Of a stretch of DNA of 64,000 bases, positions 52,338 to 59,883 are shown in pieces. Numbering within the stretch: position 1 is the first letter of the stretch; the number at the start of each line of letters is the position of its first letter. The stretch comes from Arthrobacter sp. SLBN-112 (GTDB lineage: Bacteria; Actinomycetota; Actinomycetes; Actinomycetales; Micrococcaceae), in NCBI RefSeq assembly GCF_006715225.1, contig NZ_VFMU01000001.1, positions 2,728,001-2,792,000 on the forward strand, given 5' to 3'. The position numbers and the translations under genes are program-made. Under the pieces are notes generated by a model that was not told the origin of the DNA, ran no database searches, and saw nothing but the letters and a program-made list of their open reading frames with translations.

Positions 52338-52376
52338 TGCGACACACCTTGGGGCTGATCGCCGGAAAGTGTCACA
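52338..52376. repeat. Short imperfect inverted repeat after der
   Basis: TGCGACAC (52338-52345) and GTGTCACA (52369-52376) are complementary but for one base, around a 23-base G/C-rich loop. No U-tract follows. It resembles the style of the element at 8070-8132 but not its sequence. Confidence 0.4.
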
Positions 52377-52472
52377 GGCACCGCTCCGGATCGTGTAAGC
52401 TCTTCTAGGTGGTTCGGCCGGACTGCTGATGAAAACCCTAGGGTTGAGTTCAGCGGAGAACGGCGGAACCAA

Positions 52473-52549
<77 letters not shown>

Positions 52550-52585
52550 AAAAGCCGCGGAAACTCAAGGGTTTCCGCGGCTTTT
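52550..52585 (+). terminator. tRNA-Pro terminator
   Basis: AAAAGCCGCGGAAAC (52550-52564) and GTTTCCGCGGCTTTT (52571-52585) are exact reverse complements with a TCAAGG loop. The A and T runs make it work on both strands, so it can also stop the minus-strand deacetylase gene. Confidence 0.93.
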
Positions 52586-52653
52586 GCGTTTCTGGAATTT
52601 GTACCAGCCAGCGAAAACCCATCAAAAACCGTATGTTCCCCGTGGTTGCCCGG

Positions 52654-54423
52654 TTAGCCGAGGGCGGCGTCGAGGGTGACGAAGCCGTAGCCTGCCGCCC
52701 GGAGCTGGGAGATCACCTCCGGGAGGGCCGCGGCGTCGAGCGTAGAACCGTCGTCGGGGTTCGAGCCGAGGTGCATCAGGACGATCTCCCCGGGCTGCGC
52801 GGACGCCATGACTCGCTGGACGATGAAGCCCGGGCCCCGCGTTCCGTTCATGGTGCCTTGCCAGCCCAGGGTGTCAACGGTCCACCGGATCGGAACGTAG
52901 CCGGCGGCGTTGGCGTCTGCGATCGTGCGGGAATCGCGGGCGCCGAACGGGAAGCGGAAGAACGGGAGGGGGTCGCCTCCAGCGGCCTCGATGGTCCTCT
53001 GCGCGCTGCTGATCTCGGCCATGATCTGGGCGTCGGTCAGGGTCGTGAAGTCTGGGTGGGTCATGGAGTGATTGCCGATCCGATTCCCCGAGTTGTAGAT
53101 CAGCGCGGGGTCGGAGGGGAACTGGTTGACCCAGTTTCCGGTGAGGAAGAACGTGCCTGGGACGCCGTTGGCTGCGAGGGTGGCGAGGATCGATCGGAGG
53201 CCGGCGTCGTTGGCGCCGGCGTCGAACGTGAGTGCGACAACCTTCTGGGTGGTTGGAATGCGCTCGAGGTCCACGCCCAGGAGCGCCGCTGGGATGCTGG
53301 TGTAGATGACCTCGGTCCTGCCGCTGGCCGCGTGCCACAGGATGGAACCGTGCTGGAAGTCGTTACGGCGCCCGCCCGTGATGCCGTACTCGTCGGTGAG
53401 CGGGAATCCGAGTACGCCAGACGATCCGCCGAGCTCCAGATAACGTCCTTGGATCGAGCCGTGCACCTCGTGCGCTCCGCTGGCGGGGCTCCAGTAGATC
53501 GTGCCGCCGGCGAAGTTGTTGTACCGGCCCGGGGCGCCGGGGGTGGTGGTCTCGTCGGTGAGCGGGAAGCCCAGGAAGCCGGCCGGGCCGCCGAGCGCGA
53601 GATAGTGTCCGTGGATCGAGCCGTGTACCTCGTGCGCTCCGGTGGCGGGGCTCCAGTAGATCGTGCCGCCGGCGAAGTTGTTGTACCGGCCCGGGGCGCC
53701 GGGGGTGGTGGTCTCGTCGGTGAGCGGGAAGCCCAGGAAGCCGGCCGGGCCGCCGAGCGCGAGATAGTGTCCGTGGATCGAGCCGTGTACCTCGTGGGCT
53801 CCGGTGGCGGGGCTCCAGTAGATCGTGCCTCCGGCGAAGTTGTTGTACCGGCCCGGGGCGCCGGGGGTGGTGGTCTCGTCGGTGAGCGGGAAGCCCAGGA
53901 AGCCTGCGGGGCCGCCGAGCGCGAGATAGTGTCCGTGGATCGCACCGTGTACCTCGTGGGCTCCGGTGGCGGGGCTCCAGTAGATCGTGCCGCGAGCGAA
54001 GTTGTTGTAGCGGCCCGGGGCGCCGGGGGTGGTGGTCTCGTCGGTGAGCGGGAAGCCCAGGAAGCCTGCGGGGCCGCCGAGCGCGAGATAGTGTCCCCGG
54101 ATCGCACCGTGTACCTCGTGCGCTCCGGTGCCGGGGCTCCAGTAGATCGTGCCGCCGGTGTAGTCCTGGGCGCGGCCCCCGGCGATGTCGTACGCGCTGC
54201 CGACTGGCGTGCCGAGGAACGACCCGCTGCCGCCGAGCTGCTCATAGTGCTGGACGATCGTGTCGTCGCCGGCCTGCTCGACCACCATCGGCGCCGGAAC
54301 GCTTCGCTGCGCAGCCACCGCTGATGCGGCGGCCGCGGGCGGTCCCAGTGCTGTGCCCCCGAGGCCACTGCCAAGGGCGAGTGCCAAGGCCATTCCGAGG
54401 ACGGCGGGTCGAGAGTAGCGCAT
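52654..54423 (-). CDS. Secreted LGFP-repeat polysaccharide deacetylase-like protein
   Basis: A 589-residue secreted protein. Residues 1-~38 are a signal peptide (VLGMALALALGSGLGGTALG) with no lipobox. Residues ~55-370 hold about six LGFP repeats (GFLGFPLTDET, GTIYWSPATGAHEVHG), a module thought to bind the cell envelope. Residues ~385-589 are a NodB domain: motif 1 ALTFDAGAND (Asp401), motif 2 HSMTHPDF, motif 3 FFRFPFGARDSRT, motif 4 DTLGWQGT and motif 5 IVLMHLG. The second Asp of TFDDG, normally a metal ligand, is Ala402. It likely remodels peptidoglycan or an envelope glycan. AAGGGG precedes the start. Confidence 0.88.
   Translation of the reverse strand: MRYSRPAVLGMALALALGSGLGGTALGPPAAAASAVAAQRSVPAPMVVEQAGDDTIVQHYEQLGGSGSFLGTPVGSAYDIAGGRAQDYTGGTIYWSPGTGAHEVHGAIRGHYLALGGPAGFLGFPLTDETTTPGAPGRYNNFARGTIYWSPATGAHEVHGAIHGHYLALGGPAGFLGFPLTDETTTPGAPGRYNNFAGGTIYWSPATGAHEVHGSIHGHYLALGGPAGFLGFPLTDETTTPGAPGRYNNFAGGTIYWSPATGAHEVHGSIHGHYLALGGPAGFLGFPLTDETTTPGAPGRYNNFAGGTIYWSPASGAHEVHGSIQGRYLELGGSSGVLGFPLTDEYGITGGRRNDFQHGSILWHAASGRTEVIYTSIPAALLGVDLERIPTTQKVVALTFDAGANDAGLRSILATLAANGVPGTFFLTGNWVNQFPSDPALIYNSGNRIGNHSMTHPDFTTLTDAQIMAEISSAQRTIEAAGGDPLPFFRFPFGARDSRTIADANAAGYVPIRWTVDTLGWQGTMNGTRGPGFIVQRVMASAQPGEIVLMHLGSNPDDGSTLDAAALPEVISQLRAAGYGFVTLDAALG
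53461..54160 (-). repeat. Near-identical 162-bp tandem repeats in the deacetylase gene
   Basis: The landmark GTGTACCTCGTG (GTGCAC in the first copy) recurs at 53461, 53623, 53785, 53947 and 54109, exactly 162 bp apart, so each unit codes 54 residues. The middle copies differ by only a few bases, many of them silent. This points to recent duplication or ongoing gene conversion. Confidence 0.95.
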
Positions 54424-54526
54424 TGTGACCCCTTGGTGCTGATCGAGAGATGCGAGCCTTGGCTAAGACGCTACGCCCCAGGGGCATGCCCGGGTAGGAC
54501 CGGAAGTCCCGACCGCAATCCGATCA

Positions 54527-54545
54527 CCCGCGGCGCTGCCGCGGG
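54527..54545. terminator. GC-rich hairpin between deacetylase and nei/fpg genes
   Basis: CCCGCGGC (54527-54534) and GCCGCGGG (54538-54545) pair around a three-base loop. It lies just beyond the 3' end of the Fpg/Nei gene and ahead of the deacetylase promoter. There is no U-tract, so termination is uncertain. Confidence 0.45.
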
Positions 54546-54569
54546 ACTACGTGGGTATGCCGGATCTTC

Positions 54570-55439
54570 CTACTTCAGGAATTTGGACGTTCTTCGGTCC
54601 GCCAGGATCTTGCCTTTCGTCTGGCAGGTGGGGCAGTACTGCAGGGCAGTGTCCGCGAATGAGACTTCCCGTACCGTGTCGGCGCAGATGGGGCAGGGCT
54701 GTCCGGTCCGGGCATGAACCCGCATATGGCTGCGCTTAACGTCCTTGAGGTCCTTGGGCGGCTTGCCGGCTGCCTCCGCCAGTGCTTCGCCCAGCACGCT
54801 GTGGATGGCGTCGTACAGTACCTGCACCGTCTCCCGGTCGAGGGATTTTGCGATGGCGAAAGGCGAGATCCGGGCGGCGTGCAGGATCTCGTCGCTGTAG
54901 GCGTTGCCGATGCCGGCAATGACGCTCTGGCTGCGCAGGAGTCCCTTGATTTGCTGGGAACTGGCGGCGAGGATCTCACCCAGCATGTCGACGTCGAACG
55001 CTTCAGTGAACGGGTCCGGACCCAGGGTGGCGATGCCGGGGACCTCCTGGGGGTCCCGCACGATGTAGACGGCGAGGCTCTTCTTGGTGCCCGCTTCCGT
55101 CAAGTCCAGGCCACGCGGCCCCTCCGGACCGGAGAAGGCAGCGCGGACCGCGATGAGGCCCTTGCCCATCCGGAGCTGGCTGCCGGCGGGGGAGTCCGTA
55201 AAGCGCACCCAACCCGCGCGTGCCAGGTGGAACACCAGGGAAATGCCGTCCGTGTCGATGCTGATGAACTTTCCGAACCGGCGGACGCCGGCCACGGTAC
55301 GGCCTTCGATGGCGTTGAAGGGCGGGTCGGCGGTCTTGAGCACTGCAAAGGAGACAATCTGCAGCTTCGACACAACGCAACCCCGGAGCTGTTCGTCAAG
55401 GAACGCGGCCAGGCCGGCGACTTCAGGCAGTTCCGGCAT
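54570..55439 (-). CDS. Formamidopyrimidine-DNA glycosylase / endonuclease VIII family
   Basis: A 289-residue Fpg/Nei-fold glycosylase and AP lyase for oxidised bases. The N-terminus MPELPEVAGLAAFLDEQL provides the catalytic Pro2 and Glu3. The helix-two-turn-helix region is GLLRSQSVIAGIGNAYSDEIL, and the C-terminal zinc finger has CPICADTVREVSFADTALQ and YCPTCQTKGK. This actinobacterial group has a distinct hydrophobic catalytic domain (RGCVVSKLQIVSFAVLKTAD), so its base specificity may differ from classical MutM. With the AlkA, Mpg, Ogt and MTH1-like genes it is the fifth base-damage gene in the window, but it is not clustered with the others. Confidence 0.9.
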   Translation of the reverse strand: MPELPEVAGLAAFLDEQLRGCVVSKLQIVSFAVLKTADPPFNAIEGRTVAGVRRFGKFISIDTDGISLVFHLARAGWVRFTDSPAGSQLRMGKGLIAVRAAFSGPEGPRGLDLTEAGTKKSLAVYIVRDPQEVPGIATLGPDPFTEAFDVDMLGEILAASSQQIKGLLRSQSVIAGIGNAYSDEILHAARISPFAIAKSLDRETVQVLYDAIHSVLGEALAEAAGKPPKDLKDVKRSHMRVHARTGQPCPICADTVREVSFADTALQYCPTCQTKGKILADRRTSKFLK

Positions 55440-55535
55440 GGCCTACCTGCCCTGTCCCCGCGATGCCGCACCAGTGCTTGCACTCATGGGTCCCATCTTG
55501 TCAGAAGGGCCCGTGCCCGCCCCGGCACATGTGCC

Positions 55536-55567
55536 TATACTTTCAGCGGCGGCCCGTTTTGCGGGCC
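55536..55567 (+). promoter_or_regulatory. gcvH -10 box and leader hairpin
   Basis: TATACT (55536-55541) is a good -10 box; no matching -35 is clear. Ten bases downstream GGCCCG (55551-55556) and CGGGCC (55562-55567) form a hairpin followed by CCTTTT, like a small terminator inside the 5' leader. The leader is too short for a glycine riboswitch. Confidence 0.5.
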
Positions 55568-55606
55568 CCTTTTGACCTTTGCGCGTACCCCGATGAAAGG
55601 CCCCCC

Positions 55607-55993
55607 ATGAGCAACATTCCCGAAGACCTGTCCTACACCGCCGAACACGAGTGGGTCACGGCCCCCAATGCCGACGGCGTGGTCCGCGTGGGAATCACCG
55701 ATTTTGCCCAGGACGCCCTCGGAGATGTCGTTTACGCCCAGATGCCCGAAGTCGGCACGAAGATTACGGCAAACGAAGTGGTGGGTGAAGTTGAGTCCAC
55801 CAAGAGCGTGAGCGACATCTACGCACCCGTTTCCGGCGAAGTGGTGGCCCGGAACGACTCCCTGGACAGCGATTCGGCCCTGATCAACACTGATCCGTAC
55901 GGCGACGGCTGGCTCATCGAGGTCAAACTCGCCGAACCTGACGCCGTTGAGTCCCTGCTCAGTGCATCGGAGTACGAACAACAGGTAGGCTAA
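55607..55993 (+). CDS. gcvH: Glycine cleavage system H protein
   Basis: GcvH is the lipoyl carrier of glycine cleavage. It has 128 residues from the ATG at 55607 (GAAAGG upstream). The lipoylation site is Lys66 in VGEVESTKSVSDIYAPVSGEV-like sequence (GEVESTKSVSD), and NTDPYGDGWLIEVKL ends the fold. gcvT and gcvP are not adjacent; instead gcvH stands before garA, as in M. tuberculosis Rv1826-Rv1827. Readings from 55463 lack support. Confidence 0.95.
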   Translation: MSNIPEDLSYTAEHEWVTAPNADGVVRVGITDFAQDALGDVVYAQMPEVGTKITANEVVGEVESTKSVSDIYAPVSGEVVARNDSLDSDSALINTDPYGDGWLIEVKLAEPDAVESLLSASEYEQQVG

Positions 55994-56147
55994 AGCCAAC
56001 CGGTATTTCCGGTCCGGCCCCGCGCCGCAGGCAAAGCGTCTTCGCACGTCAGCCCCGGATCGGGTGCCGGTGCCGGACCTGCTGGCAGGGCCGGAAAGCA
56101 AACGTTGGTTGCGGGTTGACGCCCGCAGCGTCAAAGAGGAGGAATCC

Positions 56148-56624
56148 ATGGCTGGCCACAGACACAACCCTGCCGATGGGGATTACGGCACGGGTGCGGC
56201 TAAGGCGTCGGAGACCACCTCGATCCATCTCACCCCCGTCACCGATGAACCCACCATCGCGCCCAGGCTGTCCTCGGACGAGCGCAACTCGGTGGAAGCC
56301 CTGCCTGCCGGGTCGGCCCTGCTTGTGGCCCACAGCGGTCCGAATGCCGGCGCCCGATTCCTGCTGGATTCGGACGTGACCACCGCGGGCCGCCACCCGG
56401 ACGCGGACATCTTCCTGGACGATGTCACTGTTTCGCGCCGCCACGTCGAATTCCGGCGCACGGCGCGCAGCTTCGAAGTCGTGGACAAGAACAGCCTCAA
56501 CGGCACTTACGTCAACCATGACCGCGTGGACCGCGTGGAGTTGAAGTCCGGCAGCGAAGTCCAGATCGGCAAGTTCCGCCTCACCTTCTACCTGAGCCCT
56601 GCCACGGCTGCAGGCCGCAGCTGA
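56148..56624 (+). CDS. garA: FHA-domain protein, GarA/OdhI type
   Basis: A 158-residue FHA protein. The N-terminal ETTSIHL contains the tandem threonines (Thr23, Thr24) that serine/threonine kinases phosphorylate in GarA and OdhI. The FHA domain (residues ~60-150) has the phosphothreonine-binding residues in TTAGRHPDADIFLDDVTVSR, RHVEFRR and NSLNGTYVN. Unphosphorylated GarA/OdhI inhibits 2-oxoglutarate dehydrogenase and alters glutamate enzymes; phosphorylation makes the FHA domain bind its own tail and releases it. AGGAGG fixes the start. Function is transferred from the family and supported by the ETTS motif and the gene order. Confidence 0.92.
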   Translation: MAGHRHNPADGDYGTGAAKASETTSIHLTPVTDEPTIAPRLSSDERNSVEALPAGSALLVAHSGPNAGARFLLDSDVTTAGRHPDADIFLDDVTVSRRHVEFRRTARSFEVVDKNSLNGTYVNHDRVDRVELKSGSEVQIGKFRLTFYLSPATAAGRS

Positions 56625-56641
56625 ACCGGGGACCGCTGCCT

Positions 56642-57364
56642 GTGGCAATGGCACAACCGGAACGCCGGGGCCCCCAGGTCCTGAACATTGGCGAAGTCCT
56701 CGCCCAGCTGAGCGCCGACTTCCCGGGCATGAGTGCGTCGAAGATCCGGTTCCTCGAGGAAAAGGGACTGATCAACCCCCGCCGCACCCCGGCTGGCTAC
56801 CGCCAGTATTCCGATGGCGACGTGGAGCGGCTGCGCTTCGTGCTGGCCCTGCAGCGGGATCAGTACCTGCCCCTGAAAGTCATCAAGGACTACCTTGATG
56901 CCATCGACAGGGGAGAGCGGCCGGAGAACCTGCCGCCCGGCGTCGTGGTTTCCCCGCGTATCGTCTCTGACGAGCTGGCCGCTGAGCTGCAGAACCGCGG
57001 CCGGAAGCTGAGCGAGGAACAGCTGCGCACCGAATCCGGCGCCAGCGTGACTCTGCTGCAGTCACTGCTGAGCTTCGGCCTCATCAGCCACAGCAACGGC
57101 CAGTTCGACGAACACGCCCTCCAGGTTGCCCGCGCCTGCGTCCAGCTGGAAAGCCACGGCCTGGAACCCCGGCACCTGCGGCCCTTCCAGGCAGCGGCCG
57201 AACGTGAATTCGGCCTGGTGGAACGTGCTGTGGCACCGCTCGCCTCGCGCAAGGACTCTGCATCACAGGCGCGCGCGGCCGAAGCCGCCCGGGAGATCAG
57301 CGACCTTTGCCTCACCCTGCACCGGGCCCTGGTGCAGGACCACATCTCACGCATGGACATCTGA
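56642..57364 (+). CDS. ftsR: MerR-type regulator, FtsR/Rv1828 family
   Basis: A 240-residue regulator with a MerR-like winged helix (LNIGEVLAQLSADFPGMSAS, KIRFLEEKGLINPRRTPAGYR) at residues ~12-85. The C-terminal ~150 residues are helical with no metal-sensing cysteines. The likeness is to C. glutamicum FtsR, an activator of ftsZ, and to M. tuberculosis Rv1828. GTG 56642 follows garA by 17 bases and the TGA shares a base with the next ATG. The named function is transferred by likeness and position. An ATG at 56648 is an alternative start. Confidence 0.87.
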   Translation: MAMAQPERRGPQVLNIGEVLAQLSADFPGMSASKIRFLEEKGLINPRRTPAGYRQYSDGDVERLRFVLALQRDQYLPLKVIKDYLDAIDRGERPENLPPGVVVSPRIVSDELAAELQNRGRKLSEEQLRTESGASVTLLQSLLSFGLISHSNGQFDEHALQVARACVQLESHGLEPRHLRPFQAAAEREFGLVERAVAPLASRKDSASQARAAEAAREISDLCLTLHRALVQDHISRMDI

Positions 57365-57867
57365 TGATCGAAGTCGAGATTGTAGGCGTTCGCATCGAAC
57401 TGCCTTCCAACCAGCCGCTGGTCCTGCTCAAGGAGATGCATGGGGAACGCCACGTCCCCATTTGGATCGGCACCCCGGAAGCCAGCGCCATAGCCCTTGC
57501 CCAGCAGGGGGTGGTGCCGCCCCGGCCCATGACGCATGATCTCCTGGTGGACGTCGTGGAGTCGTTGGGCCACTCGGTGGTCAGTGTCAACATTGTGGCA
57601 GTGGAGGACAACATCTTCTACGGGCAGCTGCAGTTTGAGAACGGAACCACTGTGAGCTCCCGGGCTTCGGACGCGCTTGCGGTGGCGCTGCGCGCAAAGT
57701 GCCGGATCTGGTGCGCCGATTCCGTGATGGATGAGGCCGGCGTCCGCATTACCGAGCACGATGAGGGCGAGGACGCGGAGCCGGGCCCCACCGTGGATGA
57801 AGAGCGCGAACTGCGCCGCTTCCGCGAGTTCCTGGACGACGTGGAACCCGAGGATTTCGACGGCTGA
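57364..57867 (+). CDS. Bifunctional nuclease family protein (DUF151)
   Basis: A 167-residue protein of the DUF151/bifunctional-nuclease family. Conserved stretches are the N-terminal VEIVGVRIELPSNQPLVLLK, HVPIWIGTPEASAIALAQQG, RPMTHDLLVDVVESLG and SRASDALAVALRAKCRIW. The C-terminal ~35 residues form an acidic tail. The bifunctional DNase/RNase activity is reported for plant and a few bacterial members and is not established for this type. It lies between the two MerR-like genes, the M. tuberculosis order Rv1828-Rv1829-Rv1830. Confidence 0.88.
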   Translation: MIEVEIVGVRIELPSNQPLVLLKEMHGERHVPIWIGTPEASAIALAQQGVVPPRPMTHDLLVDVVESLGHSVVSVNIVAVEDNIFYGQLQFENGTTVSSRASDALAVALRAKCRIWCADSVMDEAGVRITEHDEGEDAEPGPTVDEERELRRFREFLDDVEPEDFDG

Positions 57868-57873
57868 GGTCAC

Positions 57874-57891
57874 GTTAAGGTTAAAGTTAAG
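57874..57891 (+). promoter_or_regulatory. Three tandem GTTAAR hexamers
   Basis: GTTAAG, GTTAAA and GTTAAG follow each other without gaps, starting six bases after the nuclease-family stop. They lie 42 bases upstream of the -35 box at 57933 and could be a regulator site. Confidence 0.45.
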
Positions 57892-57932
57892 CCTGAAAGT
57901 TTCGACACGCCTCTTCCAAGCCCCCAAGGTCT

Positions 57933-57961
57933 TTGACCTGGGGACCCGCCGGGCCTAACGT
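57933..57961 (+). promoter_or_regulatory. Promoter of the second MerR gene
   Basis: TTGACC (57933-57938), a 17-base spacer and TAACGT (57956-57961) form the best sigma-70-type promoter in the window. It predicts a leader of about 130 bases before GTG 58100, which is long for this genome. Confidence 0.65.
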
Positions 57962-58099
57962 CGAAGTATCAAGTTCCCTTGCTTACGGCAGCCGCGCAAG
58001 TCACACTGGAAAGTGCGCCCCGCGGAAAAATTACACGCATGGTCTTCATGCCAAGGCTGCCGTATCAGTTCCCGGGAGCGTACGACAAGGAGGATCCAG

Positions 58100-58693
58100 G
58101 TGAGTCCCAAAGGCGAAGCAGGCGGGCTGAAACAGCCCACGGCTGGTGTTGCTGTGCCCGTGAGCGGTGCCCAGGGCCTCCTGTTCACCGAGGACCTGCC
58201 CGTACTGGACGAGGACGCCGGCTACCGTGGTCCTACAGCCTGCAAGGCAGCAGGCATCACCTACCGCCAGCTTGATTACTGGGCCCGTACGGGGCTGGTT
58301 GAGCCCGCCGTCCGCGGTGCTGCAGGATCCGGCTCCCAGAGGCTGTACGGATTCCGGGACATCCTTGTGCTCAAGGTGGTCAAGCGGCTCCTGGACACCG
58401 GCGTATCCCTCCAACAGATCCGGACGGCCGTTGAACACCTGCGGGAGCGGGGTGTCGAGGACCTGGCCCAGATCACGCTCATGAGCGACGGCGCCAGTGT
58501 CTACGAGTGCACGTCCGCCGACGAAGTCATTGACCTTGTCCAGGGCGGCCAGGGCGTGTTCGGCATTGCCGTGGGACGGGTGTGGCGCGAGGTGGAAGGC
58601 AGCCTGGCCTCCCTTCCCAGCGAGCATGCCGCAGAACAGTCCTTTCCGGACGACGAATTAAGCAAGCGGCGGGCCGCGCGGAAGATCAGCTGA
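58100..58693 (+). CDS. MerR-type regulator, Rv1830 family
   Basis: A 197-residue regulator from GTG 58100, with AAGGAGG six bases upstream. The MerR-like winged helix is TACKAAGITYRQLDYWARTGLV at residues ~50-110, continuing SQRLYGFRDILVLKVVKRLLDTG and LQQIRTAVEHLRERG. The C-terminal ~70 residues (ASVYECTSADEVIDLVQGGQ, VFGIAVGRVWREVEGSL) have no ligand-binding features I recognise. Paralogous to the FtsR-like protein two genes upstream; the two could regulate each other or co-regulate division genes. A long reading from 58013 is rejected on the ribosome site. Confidence 0.87.
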   Translation: MSPKGEAGGLKQPTAGVAVPVSGAQGLLFTEDLPVLDEDAGYRGPTACKAAGITYRQLDYWARTGLVEPAVRGAAGSGSQRLYGFRDILVLKVVKRLLDTGVSLQQIRTAVEHLRERGVEDLAQITLMSDGASVYECTSADEVIDLVQGGQGVFGIAVGRVWREVEGSLASLPSEHAAEQSFPDDELSKRRAARKIS

Positions 58694-58713
58694 GCCGTAC
58701 AGATAACTTAATC

Positions 58714-58747
58714 AAAGGGCCGCCCTCCAGCTGGAGGGCGGCCCTTT
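58714..58747. terminator. Bidirectional terminator between merR and parA-like genes
   Basis: AAAGGGCCGCCCTCCAG (58714-58730) and CTGGAGGGCGGCCCTTT (58731-58747) are exact reverse complements. GTTGTTCT follows on the plus side. The genes on each side converge on it. Confidence 0.92.
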
Positions 58748-58762
58748 GTTGTTCTACGCGTT

Positions 58763-59593
58763 TCAGCGGGTGCGGCTGCGCAGGCCCTTGCCGGCTGCCA
58801 TGAGATTGGACAGCAGTTCATCGAACAGTCCGGCCGCGGACTTCGCCGAATCCCCGGGCCAGTGGTGAACGGGGTGGGCAGCCCCCTGGATCTGTTGCCA
58901 GTTGGCCTGTTCGGGGATGCGCGGGCTCAGCAGGAGTTCGCCGAACATGGATTCCATCTCCGCCAGGCGGTAGGTGTGCTCGGACGAGCCGCTGCGGACG
59001 CGGTTGGCCACGATGCCTGCCGGTGACAGATTGGGAGCGAACTCCTGCTTGAACAGCTGGATGGCCCGCATGGTGCGTTCCGTACCCGCAACCGAGAACA
59101 GGCCGGGTTCGGCGACCAGGGCAACCTTGTCGCTGGAAGCCCACGCCATGCGCGTCAGGCCGTTCAGCGACGGCGGGCAGTCAATGAGGACCAGCTGGTA
59201 ATCGTCGGCGCCGGCGAGCACGACGGAAAGCCGGCGAAGGTCGCGCCGACCAAGGTCCGGCCGGTCATAGATTCCCGTGTAGGCAGAGCCGACGGCGACA
59301 TCCAGTACGGCAGGCCCGGCACCGTTTGACGGGGTGCGGTCAGCCCAGCTGCTGCGCACCACGTTCTCGGCCAGTTTCGCCCGGCGCGGGCTCTTCAGCA
59401 TCCTGCCGATATCCAAGTGGTCGCCCGGCTGTACGCCGAGGGCCGTGGTGGCGTCGGCGTGCGGATCCAGGTCCACCACCAGCGTGCGTACTCCGGCGGC
59501 CAGCGCCGCAGACGCCAATCCTGTGGTGACGGAAGTCTTGCCGACTCCACCCTTGAGGCTGCTGATGCTGACTACTTGCACTTGAGAGACCAA
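58763..59593 (-). CDS. Orphan ParA/MinD-like ATPase
   Basis: A 276-residue deviant-Walker ATPase: ISSLKGGVGKTSVTTGLASAAL near residues 10-30, TLVVDLDPHADATTALG and LVLIDCPPSLNGLTRMAW. It lacks the long N-terminal extension of Soj-type ParA and has no parB beside it. The last ~40 residues (SAKSAAGLFDELLSNLMAAGK) form a basic amphipathic helix, possibly for membrane or partner contact. The start is unsure: TTG 59593 or GTG 59581. It is alone, between the merR terminator and the pyc promoter region, and its cargo or partner is unknown. Confidence 0.85.
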   Translation of the reverse strand: MVSQVQVVSISSLKGGVGKTSVTTGLASAALAAGVRTLVVDLDPHADATTALGVQPGDHLDIGRMLKSPRRAKLAENVVRSSWADRTPSNGAGPAVLDVAVGSAYTGIYDRPDLGRRDLRRLSVVLAGADDYQLVLIDCPPSLNGLTRMAWASSDKVALVAEPGLFSVAGTERTMRAIQLFKQEFAPNLSPAGIVANRVRSGSSEHTYRLAEMESMFGELLLSPRIPEQANWQQIQGAAHPVHHWPGDSAKSAAGLFDELLSNLMAAGKGLRSRTR

Positions 59594-59883
59594 AACCTAA
59601 CGCCGGATGCCGTGTTGGGAGTAATGTTTGCCTCGGCAGAGCCGAAGCCGGACGGTCCTGCCGCCCTACTCATCATATGTTGATGCGTCGGCGAATCCTG
59701 CTTTACCGGGCGTCGGCATGGCACCGACCGTGCTGCCGGGGCGGTTTCCGCCAGCCAGGCTGAAAGCGATCGGGACATGACGGGAAAATCTGTGACTGTT
59801 GCCACAAAGATTTGTGTTTGTCCTTGTAGGTCCTAGACACTGTGACCACTCATCGATCCACCCCGCAATGATGCAGGAGAAGC
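59594..59883. other. Divergent region between the orphan parA and pyc
   Basis: 290 bases without a convincing gene. On the minus strand TAGGTT (59596-59601) could be the -10 of the ParA gene. On the plus side TTGT-rich sequence and TAGACA near 59833 may belong to the pyc promoter, but spacing to a -35 is poor. AGGAG (59876-59880) is the pyc ribosome site. Confidence 0.45.

Noticed and set aside
55440..55606. Glycine riboswitch before gcvH
   Set aside because: The space between the likely transcript start and the ATG is about 60 bases and shows none of the aptamer's conserved helices.
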